64,000 bases of DNA from Pseudomonas sp. PD9R. Lineage in GTDB: Bacteria; Pseudomonadota; Gammaproteobacteria; Pseudomonadales; Pseudomonadaceae. Made by a program: the position numbers and the translations under genes. Under the pieces are notes generated by a model. It made no database searches, was not told the DNA's origin, and worked only from the letters and a program-made list of their open reading frames with translations. The stretch is from positions 6 to 64,005 of the forward strand of contig NZ_JAHTMR010000016.1 of assembly GCF_019200975.1 (NCBI RefSeq), read 5' to 3'. Shown in pieces: positions 24,935-33,833 of this stretch (position 1 is its first letter; each line of letters begins with the position of its first letter).

Positions 24935-26662
24935 TTATGCGGTTACGGTTTGATCCACAAGGTGCCCATTCTCGATCCGAATGTGCCGTGGATGGAAACG
25001 CTTGAGGCTGCTGCGATGGCCGACGCTGATGATACTCAGCCCCGGCAGTTCATCGATCAGCGCCTGATACAGCGACGCTTCATCTTCTTCATCCATCGCC
25101 GAAGTCGCTTCGTCCATGTACAGCCATTGCGGTGCGTAAAGCAGCGCACGGGCAAAGGCCAGACGTTGCTGCTCACCCGGCGACAGCATCCGCTGCCAGT
25201 GATTGGCTTCATCGAGTCGCGCCACCAGATGCGGTAGACGGCAGGTTTCCAGGACGTGCACGTAACGCTCGTTCGGGTAGGTTTCGCCGGGCTGTGGATA
25301 ACTCAGCGCTTCACGCAACGTGCCAATCGGCAGGTACGGCTTCTGCGGCAAGAACAGGTATCGCGCCGCCGGCAGGCGAATGCTGCCGTGACCCATTGGC
25401 CATAGATGCCCCATTGCCCGCAGCAAGGTCGACTTGCCGCTGCCGGAGCGGCCGCTGAGCATGACGCGCTCGCCCTCTTCTACTGTCATGTCACCGCTGG
25501 TCAACAGGTGACGACCGTCAGCCAGGTCGAGGCCGAGGTTGTGCACCTTCAACGCGTCCCCCTGATTCTGTACATCAATGGCCGGTGCACGCTGTTCATT
25601 GTCAGTCATGGCCTGACGGAAACTCAGCAGACGATCACACGTGGCGCGCCAGGAGGCGAGGCTCTGGTACGCGGTGATGAACCAGCTGAAACTGTCCTGG
25701 ACATTGCCGAATGCCGAGCTGATTTGCATCAGTTCACCCAGCTCGATCTTGCCGGCGAGGTAACGCGGGGCAGCGACCATGAAGGGGAAGATCACGGCGG
25801 CTTGCTCATAACCGGACGTGAAGAAGGTCAGACGCTTGGACACCTTCATGATGTCCCAGAAGTTGTGCCACACCATGCCGAAACGACTGTTCAAGCGACG
25901 GTGTTCATTGGGTTCGCCGTTGTACAACGCGATGGTTTCGGCATTCTCGCGCACCCGAATCAGGGAAAAACGCAGGTCTGCTTCGAAGCGTTGTTGCCGA
26001 TTGTTCAAGCCGATCAAGCGGCGACCGATCAAATGCGTCAACCAGCTACCCACCAACGCATACAACAGTACGCACCAGAACATGTAGCCGGGAATGGTTA
26101 CACCGAATACCTCGACGCTGCCCGACACGCCCCAAAGGATGATCGAGAACGAAACGAGGCTGACGACATTGCGCAACAGGCCGATGCCCAGGCTCAAGGT
26201 GTCGGTGGTGAAGTTGTTGAGGTCTTCGGAAATCCGCTGGTCCGGGTTATCGGTGTACCCGCCCTGCTCCAACTGGTAGTAGTTTTTGTCCGCAAGCCAG
26301 CGCGAGAAATGTTTCTCGGTGAGCCATGCCCGCCAGCGGATGGTCAGCATCTGGGTCAGGTAGAGCCGGTATACCGCGCCGACGATTGCCACCGCCGCAA
26401 TGGCGCAGAAGTACAGGATCAGCCGCCAGAACGCCGCTTCGTCCTTCTGTTGCAGGGCGTTGTAAAAGTCCTTGTACCAGGTGTTGAACCACACCGAGAT
26501 GCCAACGCTGATCAGCGACAGCGCAATCACCGCGATCAACAGCGTCCAGGCCTTGACCTTCTCCTCACTGCGCCAGTAAGGCGTGACCATCGCCCACACT
26601 TTGCGAAAAAACTGCCCGCGCACAGCATCGTTGACCGCGGAGTACTCAGCGTTCTGATTCAT
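24935..26662 (-). CDS. SbmA/YddA-like ABC transporter (fused permease and ATPase)
   Basis: A 575-residue half-transporter with an N-terminal SbmA/BacA-type membrane domain (ABC_membrane_2; about residues 30-340, six helices, SEDLNNFTTDTLSLG motif) and a C-terminal ATPase. The ATPase has Walker A GRSGSGKST, signature LSPGEQQR and Walker B WLYMDEATSAMD. YddA-type proteins are inner-membrane transporters whose cargo is mostly unknown; relatives take up peptides or vitamin B12. The start MNQNAEYSAV at 26662 avoids ten implausible residues. It stands alone between REP elements and the roxR gene. Confidence 0.9.
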   Translation of the reverse strand: MNQNAEYSAVNDAVRGQFFRKVWAMVTPYWRSEEKVKAWTLLIAVIALSLISVGISVWFNTWYKDFYNALQQKDEAAFWRLILYFCAIAAVAIVGAVYRLYLTQMLTIRWRAWLTEKHFSRWLADKNYYQLEQGGYTDNPDQRISEDLNNFTTDTLSLGIGLLRNVVSLVSFSIILWGVSGSVEVFGVTIPGYMFWCVLLYALVGSWLTHLIGRRLIGLNNRQQRFEADLRFSLIRVRENAETIALYNGEPNEHRRLNSRFGMVWHNFWDIMKVSKRLTFFTSGYEQAAVIFPFMVAAPRYLAGKIELGELMQISSAFGNVQDSFSWFITAYQSLASWRATCDRLLSFRQAMTDNEQRAPAIDVQNQGDALKVHNLGLDLADGRHLLTSGDMTVEEGERVMLSGRSGSGKSTLLRAMGHLWPMGHGSIRLPAARYLFLPQKPYLPIGTLREALSYPQPGETYPNERYVHVLETCRLPHLVARLDEANHWQRMLSPGEQQRLAFARALLYAPQWLYMDEATSAMDEEDEASLYQALIDELPGLSIISVGHRSSLKRFHPRHIRIENGHLVDQTVTA

Positions 26663-26759
26663 GGATAAGGCTCGATAAAGAAAAGAACACACACGAACCG
26701 ATCATAGATGATCGGTTCGGTTTGTCGCGAGAAGCGGCCCGCATTCGTTCAGCGCAGGT

Positions 26760-27320
26760 TCAGCGACGAACGGGACGCTTCTGCAGTTTGCGCTGCAGCG
26801 TGCGGCGGTGCATGCCCAGGGCGCGGGCAGTGGCGGAGATGTTGCCTTCGTGCTCGGTAAGCACGCGCTGAATGTGCTCCCACTGCAAGCGGTCTACGGA
26901 CATCGGGTTTTCCGGCACCAGGCTGTCGAGGTCGGCGTGTTCCGAGAGCAACGCCGCCAGCACGTCGTCGGCGTCGGCCGGTTTGCACAGGTAGTTGCAG
27001 GCACCCCGCTTGATCGCTTCGACGGCGGTGGCAATGCTCGAATAACCGGTGAGGATCACAACGCGCATTTCCGGGTCCATTTCCAGCAACTTGGGCAACA
27101 GCACCAGGCCCGAGTCGCCGTCCATTTTCAGGTCCAGGGCGGCGTAATCCGGCAGATCGGCCTGGGCCAGTGCCAGGCCTTCTTCGGCGGAACCGGCGGT
27201 GCTGACGCGGAAACCGCGGCGCGCCATTGCACGGGCCATCACGCGGGTAAAGGTTGCGTCGTCATCGACCAGCAGCAAATGCGGCAGTTCTTCGCCTTCG
27301 ACTTGGATTTCGTCACTCAT
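26760..27320 (-). CDS. roxR: Redox response regulator RoxR (RegA/PrrA/ActR family)
   Basis: A 186-residue response regulator. The receiver has phospho-acceptor D63 (ALDLKMDG), acidic D19/D20/D21, T91 (ILTGYSS) and K113 (LCKPADA). A short proline-containing linker leads to a Fis-type helix-turn-helix (NISATARALGMHRRTLQRKL). RoxR controls the cyanide-insensitive oxidase and other respiratory genes in Pseudomonas in response to the quinone pool. Its start overlaps the roxS 3' end by 8 nt, as in the RegBA-type operons. Confidence 0.95.
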   Translation of the reverse strand: MSDEIQVEGEELPHLLLVDDDATFTRVMARAMARRGFRVSTAGSAEEGLALAQADLPDYAALDLKMDGDSGLVLLPKLLEMDPEMRVVILTGYSSIATAVEAIKRGACNYLCKPADADDVLAALLSEHADLDSLVPENPMSVDRLQWEHIQRVLTEHEGNISATARALGMHRRTLQRKLQKRPVRR

Positions 27321-28575
27321 GTTGGTCTCCTCGGGCGACACGAGGCAGGCGCAGCTCGGTGAGCGTGCCACCTTCCTCATGACTGTAGAGTTTCACTGAG
27401 CCACCGGCGCGTGTCACGCTGGCCTTGCTCAAAAACAGGCCCAGGCCGAAGCCTTTGCCCTTGGTGGTAAAAAATGGCTTGCCGATCTGCTCGGCAATGG
27501 CCAGCGGCACACCAGCGCCGTGGTCGCGGATGCTGATGGTCAGGTCTTCGGGGTTCCAGTCCAGCGTCACTTGCAACCCTTCGGGGCAGGCATCTGCAGC
27601 GTTGTTCAGCAAATTCAGCAGCGCCTGGGTCAGGTCCGGCGGCGGCGCCATGCGTGGCACCGTGCCCTGGCCCAGACGCTGGAAGCGATAACTGGCTTCC
27701 GGGCGCATCAGGTGCCAGCGATTCAGCGCTTCGTCGAGCCAGTCGGTGACGTCCTGCATCTCCACCGCCAAACGGCGATTGGCCTCGGCGGCACGCACCA
27801 AATGCTGCAAGGTTTCCTTGCACAGTTTGACCTGATCCTGCAGCACGCTCAGATCATCCTGCAACATCGGGTCATGATGGTCCTGACGCATTTCCTTGAG
27901 CAATACGCTCATGGTCGCCAATGGCGTGCCCAGTTCATGGGCGGCGCCGGCGGCTTGGGTAGCAACGGCGAGCAACTGTTGATCGCGCAGGCCCTCTTCG
28001 CGGCGAATGGCGCGCAATTCTTCCTGACGCCGCAGTTCTTCAGCCATGCGCGCAGCGAAAAACGTAATCACCGCAGCAGCGAGGGCGAAACTCAGCCACA
28101 TCCCGTAGACCTGCAGGTTTTCCCGGGCGATGGGGAAAGTCTGCAACGGGTAGAACTGCGCCAGCAACAACGTGTACATCGTCAGCGCCAGGCCCGAAAG
28201 GATCACCGAATAGCGCCACGGCAGCGTCACCGCAGCGATGGTCAGCGGCACCAGGTAATAAGAGACGAAGGGGTTGGTCGAACCGCCGGAGAAGTACAGC
28301 AAGGCACTGTGGATAAACAGGTCGCAGGCCAGTTGTACAGCGTATTCAAGCTCGGTGACCGGCCAGGTGGTGCGCAAGCGGATCGCCGTGAACGCGCACA
28401 GCAACATCGAGCAACCGAGGGTCGCGGCCAGTTGAAACCAGGGCAGCGGCAGCAATTGAAGCCAGTAAGCCAGGCCCACCGAACCGGCCTGTGCGGCCAA
28501 TACCAAAGTGCGGATGAACGTCAGCCGCCAGAGATTCTGGCGAGTAGCAGAGGTGATTTGAACGGGGGCGAGCAT
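27313..28575 (-). CDS. roxS: Redox sensor histidine kinase RoxS (RegB/PrrB family)
   Basis: A 420-residue kinase with six N-terminal membrane helices, the RegB quinone-site heptapeptide GGSTNPF at residues 97-103, an H-box with H213 (AGAAHELGTPLATMSVL), C252 (VKLCKETL) and a C-terminal ATPase domain (LLNNAADA, GKGFGLGLFLS). C252 lies 39 residues after the phospho-His, close to the spacing of the redox-active Cys of RegB. The start MLAPVQITSA at 28575 excludes about 104 upstream residues that cross a REP pair. It pairs with roxR. Confidence 0.94.
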   Translation of the reverse strand: MLAPVQITSATRQNLWRLTFIRTLVLAAQAGSVGLAYWLQLLPLPWFQLAATLGCSMLLCAFTAIRLRTTWPVTELEYAVQLACDLFIHSALLYFSGGSTNPFVSYYLVPLTIAAVTLPWRYSVILSGLALTMYTLLLAQFYPLQTFPIARENLQVYGMWLSFALAAAVITFFAARMAEELRRQEELRAIRREEGLRDQQLLAVATQAAGAAHELGTPLATMSVLLKEMRQDHHDPMLQDDLSVLQDQVKLCKETLQHLVRAAEANRRLAVEMQDVTDWLDEALNRWHLMRPEASYRFQRLGQGTVPRMAPPPDLTQALLNLLNNAADACPEGLQVTLDWNPEDLTISIRDHGAGVPLAIAEQIGKPFFTTKGKGFGLGLFLSKASVTRAGGSVKLYSHEEGGTLTELRLPRVARGDQHE

Positions 28576-28916
28576 GAGCTCTCCTGATGAGCGCTCCAGG
28601 CGGATCGCCGGGAGTATAACCAAGCACGGGGTCTGGCAGGCAAAAGTGCGGCAAACGGCCACATGGTGGAAGGATGTGGCGCCTGTGATGCCGTCTTCGC
28701 GGGCAAGCCTCGCTCCTACAAGTTTGCGGTGGCAAATGTTTTGTGCCCGACACTGCACCTGTAGGAGCGAGGCTTGCCCGCGAAGGCCACGACGTGGCCT
28801 CCTGCGATTGATCTGTATAGAAGTTGTAACTGTGCGAACCGGATCATTAAAGCTAGAGTCTGATGGTTTCACGCAGGCTCGGACCATAACCCCTGCGCCC
28901 CCTTCAAGGAGCTTTC
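28576..28916. other. Divergent intergenic region roxS / SIMPL gene
   Basis: This 341-nt region contains an inverted REP pair (28693-28787) and must hold the promoters of roxS (minus) and the SIMPL-domain gene (plus). No strong promoter match was recognised. Confidence 0.6.
28693..28787. repeat. Inverted REP pair, GCGAGGCTTGCCCGCGAA family
   Basis: TTCGCGGGCAAGCCTCGCTC plus CTAC and the inverse after about 50 nt. Same family as 23903-23981. Confidence 0.88.
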
Positions 28917-29633
28917 ATGTACACATTCCGCCGCAGCGCCACCCTCCTCGCCCTGAGCATTGGCGCCATCGCCAGCCTCCCGGCCCTGGCTGCCGACGAA
29001 CTTCACTACAACCAGATTTCCCTGCGCGCTGAAGTCAGTCAGGAAGTGGCACGCGACCTGATGATCGTGACCCTCTACACCGAAGAGCAAAACAGCGACC
29101 CGGCCAAGCTCGCCGCCGACGTCAGCACCACCATGAACAAGGCGTTGGCCCAGGCCAAGCAAGTCAAGGACATCACCCTGCGCCAGGGCAGCCGTAACAG
29201 CTATCCGGTCTACGACACCAAAGGCCAGAAAATCACTGGCTGGCGTGAACGTGCAGAATTGCGCCTGGAAAGTTCGGACTTCGCCGCGCTGTCCAAGTTG
29301 ACCGGCGAACTGCTCACCGATCTGAAAATGGGCGGCATGGACTTCGCCATCGCCACACCAACGCGCAAGGCCAGCGAAGACGCCCTGCTCAAGGACGCCG
29401 TAACCGCCTTCAAGGCTCGCGCCCAACTGGCTACCGACGCGCTGGGTGGCAAGGGTTACAAAATCGTCAATCTGAACCTCAACAGCAATGGCTACCCGCA
29501 ACCCTTCATGCGCGCACCAATGATGATGAAAGCCGCCAGCATGGACGGCGCACCGGTCAACCCGGAAGTTGAAGCGGGCACCAGCCAGGTCAGCATGACG
29601 GCCGATGGCTCGATTGAAGTGTTGCTGCCTTGA
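28917..29633 (+). CDS. SIMPL domain-containing periplasmic protein (DUF541)
   Basis: A 238-residue protein with a cleavable signal peptide (hydrophobic run ATLLALSIGAIASLPALA, cleavage before ADELHYN). The mature part is a SIMPL/DUF541 domain (BP26/OMP28-like), a fold that forms periplasmic multimeric assemblies. Cellular function is poorly known; E. coli YggE is linked to oxidative stress tolerance. AAGGAG lies 5-6 nt before the ATG. Monocistronic, next to roxS in the opposite direction. Confidence 0.92.
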   Translation: MYTFRRSATLLALSIGAIASLPALAADELHYNQISLRAEVSQEVARDLMIVTLYTEEQNSDPAKLAADVSTTMNKALAQAKQVKDITLRQGSRNSYPVYDTKGQKITGWRERAELRLESSDFAALSKLTGELLTDLKMGGMDFAIATPTRKASEDALLKDAVTAFKARAQLATDALGGKGYKIVNLNLNSNGYPQPFMRAPMMMKAASMDGAPVNPEVEAGTSQVSMTADGSIEVLLP

Positions 29634-30130
29634 GCGATCACGACTATCACTGATTTGATCGCATTTCACCTGTAGGAGCTGCCGCAGGCTGCGATCTTTT
29701 GATCTACGCTCTCTAAGCAACATCAAAAGATCGCACCTGCAGCAGCACCTGCATTGAAATTGCCAGCAGTTGCACTGAGTGATACCGCTTAAACGTTGAT
29801 CCACGGAGGTGCAACAATAACCACTCCCATTTACCCCATACCCACCCCACAAACAGGGGTATAAATAAGTAACACCCCGCCCCAACCAGGAGCACCCAAC
29901 GCCCGGAGCGCACCGCCAAAGTGCGTCGTTTGCCCCCTAAAAACGCCGCGCAAACGGTCAAATGCGTCAACATTTATACAAATGCGACATTAAGGTACGT
30001 TCGTGCCACCGTTTAAGGCTTGTAGTCGCTCTGGATCTTGCATTGGGTATGGCCCCTGCATAAGTATCCGCAGGCACGACTCACGAGGTCGTCCTCAAAA
30101 TCAAAAAATGACAACAATCATGAGGCCACC
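29634..30130. other. Long leader region upstream of the dpp cluster
   Basis: This 497-nt gap has a degenerate REP pair at its left end, then about 375 nt of AT-richer, non-coding sequence. Two small stems lie close to the first peptide-binding gene: CCTGC...GCAGG (30055-30074) and ACGAC...GTCGT (30076-30092). The promoter was not identified with confidence. Confidence 0.6.
29670..29752. repeat. REP pair with degenerate right arm
   Basis: The left arm is standard (GTAGGAGCTGCCGCAGGCTG). The right arm has decayed (ATCGCACCTGCAGCAGCACC), losing part of the palindrome. It follows the SIMPL gene stop. Confidence 0.82.
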
Positions 30131-31756
30131 ATGCTTAAACAAGCGGTCATTCCGTTTTTACTGGGCGCCAGCTTATTAGCCGCCGCGCCGTTCGCCCAAG
30201 CTGCGACCAATCTGGTGTTCTGCTCCGAAGGGAGCCCGGCCGGTTTCGATCCAGGTCAATACACCACCGGAACCGACTTCGACGCCTCTGCAGAAACCAT
30301 GTTCAACCGCCTGACTCAGTTCGAGCGCGGCGGCACCGCCGTTATTCCTGGGCTGGCGACCAGCTGGGACGTCTCCGATGACGGCCTGACTTACACCTTC
30401 CACCTGCGTGACGGTGTCAAGTTCCACACCACTCCGTACTTCAAGCCGACTCGTGAGTTCAACGCCGACGACGTGCTGTTCACCTTTAATCGCATGATTA
30501 ACAAGGATGACCCGTTCCGCAAAGCGTACCCGACCGAATTCCCGTACTTCACCGACATGGGGATGGATACCAACATCACCAAGATCGATAAAGTCGACGA
30601 CCACACCGTCAAGTTCACCCTCAAAGACGTTGATGCCGCGTTCATCCAGAACATGGCCATGAGCTTCGCCTCGATCCAGTCCGCCGAGTACGCTGCCCAG
30701 CTGCTCAAGGAAGGCAAAGCCGCCGACATCAACCAGAAGCCGATCGGCACTGGTCCGTTCGTGTTCAAGAGCTACCAGAAAGACTCCAACATCCGCTACA
30801 CCGGGAACAAGGACTACTGGAAGCCTGACGACGTCAAGATCGACAACCTGATCTTCGCCATCACCACCGACCCGTCGGTACGCATCCAGAAGCTGAAGAA
30901 AAACGAGTGCCAGGTCACCCTGTTCCCTCGTCCTGCCGACCTGAAAGCGCTGCGCGAAGACAAGACCCTGAAGCTGCCTGACCAGGCTGGTTTCAACCTG
31001 GGTTATATCGCCTACAACGTGATGCCTAAGGTCAAGGGACAAACCGAGGCAAACCCACTGGCTGACCTGAAGGTTCGCCAGGCGCTGGACATGGCCGTCA
31101 ACAAGCAACAGATCATCGACTCCGTGTACCAGGGCGCCGGCCAACTGGCCGTCAACGCCATGCCACCGACCCAGTGGTCCTACGACACCACTATCAAAGA
31201 TGCCAAGTACGATCCTGAGAAAGCCAAAGAGCTGCTCAAGGAAGCCGGCGTCAAGGAAGGCACCGAAATCGTTCTCTGGGCGATGCCGGTACAGCGTCCG
31301 TATAACCCGAACGCCAAACTGATGGCAGAAATGCTGCAGTCCGACTGGGCCAAGATCGGCCTCAAGGTCAAGATCCAGAGCTACGAGTGGGGCGAGTACA
31401 TCAAGCGCTCCAAAGGTGGCGAAAACCAGGCGATGCTGATTGGCTGGAGCGGTGACAATGGTGATCCGGACAACTGGCTGAACGTGCTGTTCGGTTGCGA
31501 CTCGCTGGAAGGTAACAACTTCTCCAAGTGGTGCGACAAGAAGTTCGACGACATCGTCAAACAAGCTAAACGGACCTCGGATCAAGCCAAACGCACCGAG
31601 CTGTACAAGCAGGCACAACACGTCCTCAAGGACGCTGTTCCAATGACACCTATCGCTCACTCGACGGTGTTCCAGCCTATGCGCGCCAACGTGCAGGACT
31701 TCAAGATCAGCCCATTCGGCTTGAACTCCTTCTACGGCGTCAGCGTCAGCAAATAA
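30131..31756 (+). CDS. Dipeptide ABC transporter substrate-binding protein (first copy)
   Basis: A 541-residue periplasmic binding protein of the DppA/OppA family (SBP_bac_5), with signal peptide ending FAQA before ATNLVFCSEGSPAGFD. The conserved LATSWDVSDDGLTYTFHLRDG and RQALDMAVNK segments are present. It should deliver di- or tripeptides to the DppBCDF permease encoded downstream. It is very similar along its length to the next binding protein, indicating tandem duplication. The start at 30131 is fixed by the signal peptide. A strong terminator-like hairpin directly follows, which would make this the most abundant product of the cluster. Confidence 0.94.
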   Translation: MLKQAVIPFLLGASLLAAAPFAQAATNLVFCSEGSPAGFDPGQYTTGTDFDASAETMFNRLTQFERGGTAVIPGLATSWDVSDDGLTYTFHLRDGVKFHTTPYFKPTREFNADDVLFTFNRMINKDDPFRKAYPTEFPYFTDMGMDTNITKIDKVDDHTVKFTLKDVDAAFIQNMAMSFASIQSAEYAAQLLKEGKAADINQKPIGTGPFVFKSYQKDSNIRYTGNKDYWKPDDVKIDNLIFAITTDPSVRIQKLKKNECQVTLFPRPADLKALREDKTLKLPDQAGFNLGYIAYNVMPKVKGQTEANPLADLKVRQALDMAVNKQQIIDSVYQGAGQLAVNAMPPTQWSYDTTIKDAKYDPEKAKELLKEAGVKEGTEIVLWAMPVQRPYNPNAKLMAEMLQSDWAKIGLKVKIQSYEWGEYIKRSKGGENQAMLIGWSGDNGDPDNWLNVLFGCDSLEGNNFSKWCDKKFDDIVKQAKRTSDQAKRTELYKQAQHVLKDAVPMTPIAHSTVFQPMRANVQDFKISPFGLNSFYGVSVSK

Positions 31757-31764
31757 GATTGGGT

Positions 31765-31797
31765 AACGGCGACGTTTTTAACGTCGCCGTTATTTTA
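31765..31797 (+). terminator. Rho-independent terminator after first binding protein
   Basis: AACGGCGACGT-TTTTA-ACGTCGCCGTT followed by ATTTTAT: an 11-bp perfect stem plus a T-rich tail, 8 nt after the stop codon. Confidence 0.85.
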
Positions 31798-32060
31798 TCT
31801 ACCGAGAAAGCAGGAATCCGCCTACATCCAAATCGTCTGCTGACTACAGCATTCCTTTAGGACGCGTCGTCATTTCCTACGAGTCTTTCGGACTCTACGC
31901 ATTTACTGCCGGACCCACGATTCATACCGTCGGGATCCGACCAGTTCATGCGTGGGTCATCGGTTTTTCTGATCCACGTCATGGCTTGAAACCAGTGACG
32001 CTTTCACCTCCAGGGACGGGACGAAAGCTCATTGCAAAACACTGAACAAGAGGGAGCGTT
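31798..32060 (+). other. Structured spacer with alternative hairpins before second binding protein
   Basis: Contains GAGTC...GACTC (31881-31895), GTCGG-GAT-CCGAC (31929-31941) nested inside GACCCACG...CGTGGGTC (31912-31919 with 31951-31958), and a competing 9-bp stem CGTGGGTCA...TGATCCACG (31951-31959 with 31970-31978, one G-U pair) whose loop contains TTTTT. It is probably the promoter and 5' leader of the second binding-protein gene, or a small RNA. Confidence 0.5.
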
Positions 32061-33662
32061 ATGCGCCATACCTTGGTTTTATCCGCATTGCTGGGCACCG
32101 GCCTGTTAGCCGCCACTTCCATGAGCCAGGCGGCCAACAACAGCCTGGTGTTCTGCTCCGAAGGCAGCCCTGCCGGCTTCGATACCGCGCAGTACACGAC
32201 CGCGACCGATAACGACGCCGCCGAACCGTTGTACAACCGCCTGGCAGAATTCGAAAAAGGCGCGACCAATGTCGTACCGGGCCTGGCCACTAGTTGGGAT
32301 ATTTCCGAGGACGGACTCAAGTACACCTTTCACCTGCGTCCTGGGGTGAAATTTCATACGACCAAGTACTTCACTCCGACGCGCGATTTCAACGCCGACG
32401 ACGTGCTGTTCACGTTCAATCGCATGCTCGATCCGCAACAGCCGTTCCGTAAGGCCTACCCGACGGAATTTCCGTACTTCAACGGGATGAGCCTGAACAA
32501 GAATATCGCCAAGGTCGAAAAGACCGGGCCGCTGACCGTGGTCATGACGCTTAACAGCGTGGACGCCGCGTTCATCCAGAACATCGCCATGAGTTTCGCC
32601 GCAATCCTCTCTGCCGAGTACGCCGACCAACTGCTGGCCGGAGGCAAGCCGAGCGACATCAACCAGAAGCCGATCGGCACCGGGCCGTTCGTATTCAAGA
32701 GCTATCAGAAAGACTCGAACATCCGTTACACCGGCAACAAGCATTACTGGGACCCGAGCCGGGTCAAGCTCGACAACCTGATTTTCGCCATCAACACCGA
32801 CGCATCGGTGCGCGTGCAGAAGCTCAAGGCCGGAGAGTGCCAGATCACTTTGCATCCGCGCCCTGCCGACGTTGCCGCGCTGAAGAACGACCCGAAACTG
32901 CAGTTGATCGAGAAGCCAGGCTTCAACCTCGGCTACATCGCCTACAACGTGCGCCACAAGCCGTTCGATCAGCTCGAAGTGCGCCAGGCGCTGGACATGG
33001 CGGTGAACAAGCAAGGCATTCTCAACGCCGTTTATCAGGGCGCGGGACAATTGGCCGTCAACGCCATGCCGCCGACCCAATGGTCCTACGACGAGTCCAT
33101 CAAGGACGCCGCCTACAACCCGGAAAAAGCCAAGGAACTGCTCAAGGCTGCCGGCGTGAAAGAAGGAACCGAAATCACCCTGTGGGCCATGCCCGTACAG
33201 CGTCCGTACAACCCCAACGCCAAGTTGATGGCCGAAATGCTCCAGGCTGACTGGGCCAAGATCGGTCTAAAGGTGAAGATTGTCAGCTATGAATGGGGCG
33301 AGTACATCAAGCGCACCAAGAATGGCGAACACGACATCAGCCTGATCGGCTGGACCGGCGACAACGGTGACCCGGATAACTGGCTGGGCACGCTGTACAG
33401 CTGCGACGCCATTGGCGGCAACAACTATTCCATGTGGTGTGATCCGGCTTACGACAAGCTGATCAAGCAAGCCAAGGTCGTGACCGACCGCGAGCAACGC
33501 ATAGAGCTCTACAAACAGGCGCAACAGTACCTCAAGCAGCAGGTACCGATCACGCCAGTCGCCCACTCGACGGTCAACCAGCCGTTGAGCGCCAAAATCG
33601 AAGGGTTCAAGGTCAGCCCCTTCGGTCGTAACGTGTTCTCGGGTGTCAGCATCGAAAAATAA
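32061..33662 (+). CDS. Dipeptide ABC transporter substrate-binding protein (second copy)
   Basis: A 533-residue DppA-family periplasmic binding protein with signal peptide ending MSQA before ANNSLVFCSEGSPAGFD. It shares long identical stretches with the upstream copy (e.g. INQKPIGTGPFVFKSYQKDS, in 20 residues), so the two are recent paralogues. Differences in the binding lobes (for example its shorter loop after GYIAYNV) suggest a different peptide preference. GAGGGAG precedes the ATG. Confidence 0.94.
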   Translation: MRHTLVLSALLGTGLLAATSMSQAANNSLVFCSEGSPAGFDTAQYTTATDNDAAEPLYNRLAEFEKGATNVVPGLATSWDISEDGLKYTFHLRPGVKFHTTKYFTPTRDFNADDVLFTFNRMLDPQQPFRKAYPTEFPYFNGMSLNKNIAKVEKTGPLTVVMTLNSVDAAFIQNIAMSFAAILSAEYADQLLAGGKPSDINQKPIGTGPFVFKSYQKDSNIRYTGNKHYWDPSRVKLDNLIFAINTDASVRVQKLKAGECQITLHPRPADVAALKNDPKLQLIEKPGFNLGYIAYNVRHKPFDQLEVRQALDMAVNKQGILNAVYQGAGQLAVNAMPPTQWSYDESIKDAAYNPEKAKELLKAAGVKEGTEITLWAMPVQRPYNPNAKLMAEMLQADWAKIGLKVKIVSYEWGEYIKRTKNGEHDISLIGWTGDNGDPDNWLGTLYSCDAIGGNNYSMWCDPAYDKLIKQAKVVTDREQRIELYKQAQQYLKQQVPITPVAHSTVNQPLSAKIEGFKVSPFGRNVFSGVSIEK

Positions 33663-33684
33663 AACCGTGTAGCTAAAACGCTGG

Positions 33685-33701
33685 GGGCGCATTGCGCCCT
33701 C
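33685..33701 (+). other. Hairpin after second binding-protein gene
   Basis: GGGCGC-ATT-GCGCCC, with a possible extra wobble pair, about 25 nt after the stop. No T-tract follows, so it probably protects or processes the upstream message. Confidence 0.5.
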
Positions 33702-33808
33702 ACGCAAGCGTATTGCCGTTATTCGCCTATTTGGCTGACAGCAAACGTTTGCGATGCGTGAATGAGTTCTAAACCAAAAGCCGGTCAACCCAAAAAGACC
33801 TGCATAAA

Positions 33809-33816
33809 AAAAAGAA
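33809..33816 (+). promoter_or_regulatory. Possible Hfq/Crc A-rich motif before opdP
   Basis: AAAAAGAA fits the AAnAAnAA catabolite-activity pattern and lies just upstream of the opdP Shine-Dalgarno (AAGGAG). It sits within a longer A-run, so the match is weakly specific. Confidence 0.35.
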
Positions 33817-33833
33817 AGTAAGGAGCTTCACCC

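Noticed and set aside
29789..29800. TTAAACGTTGAT, a near match to the Cra operator upstream of the dpp cluster
   Set aside because: Only 9 of 12 positions agree, the second half of the palindrome is lost, and there is no metabolic reason for Cra control here.
30043..30060. Possible sigma-54 promoter (GG-N10-GC) before the first peptide-binding gene
   Set aside because: The -12 part is fair (CTGCA) but the -24 part does not resemble TGGCAC, so the match is at chance level.
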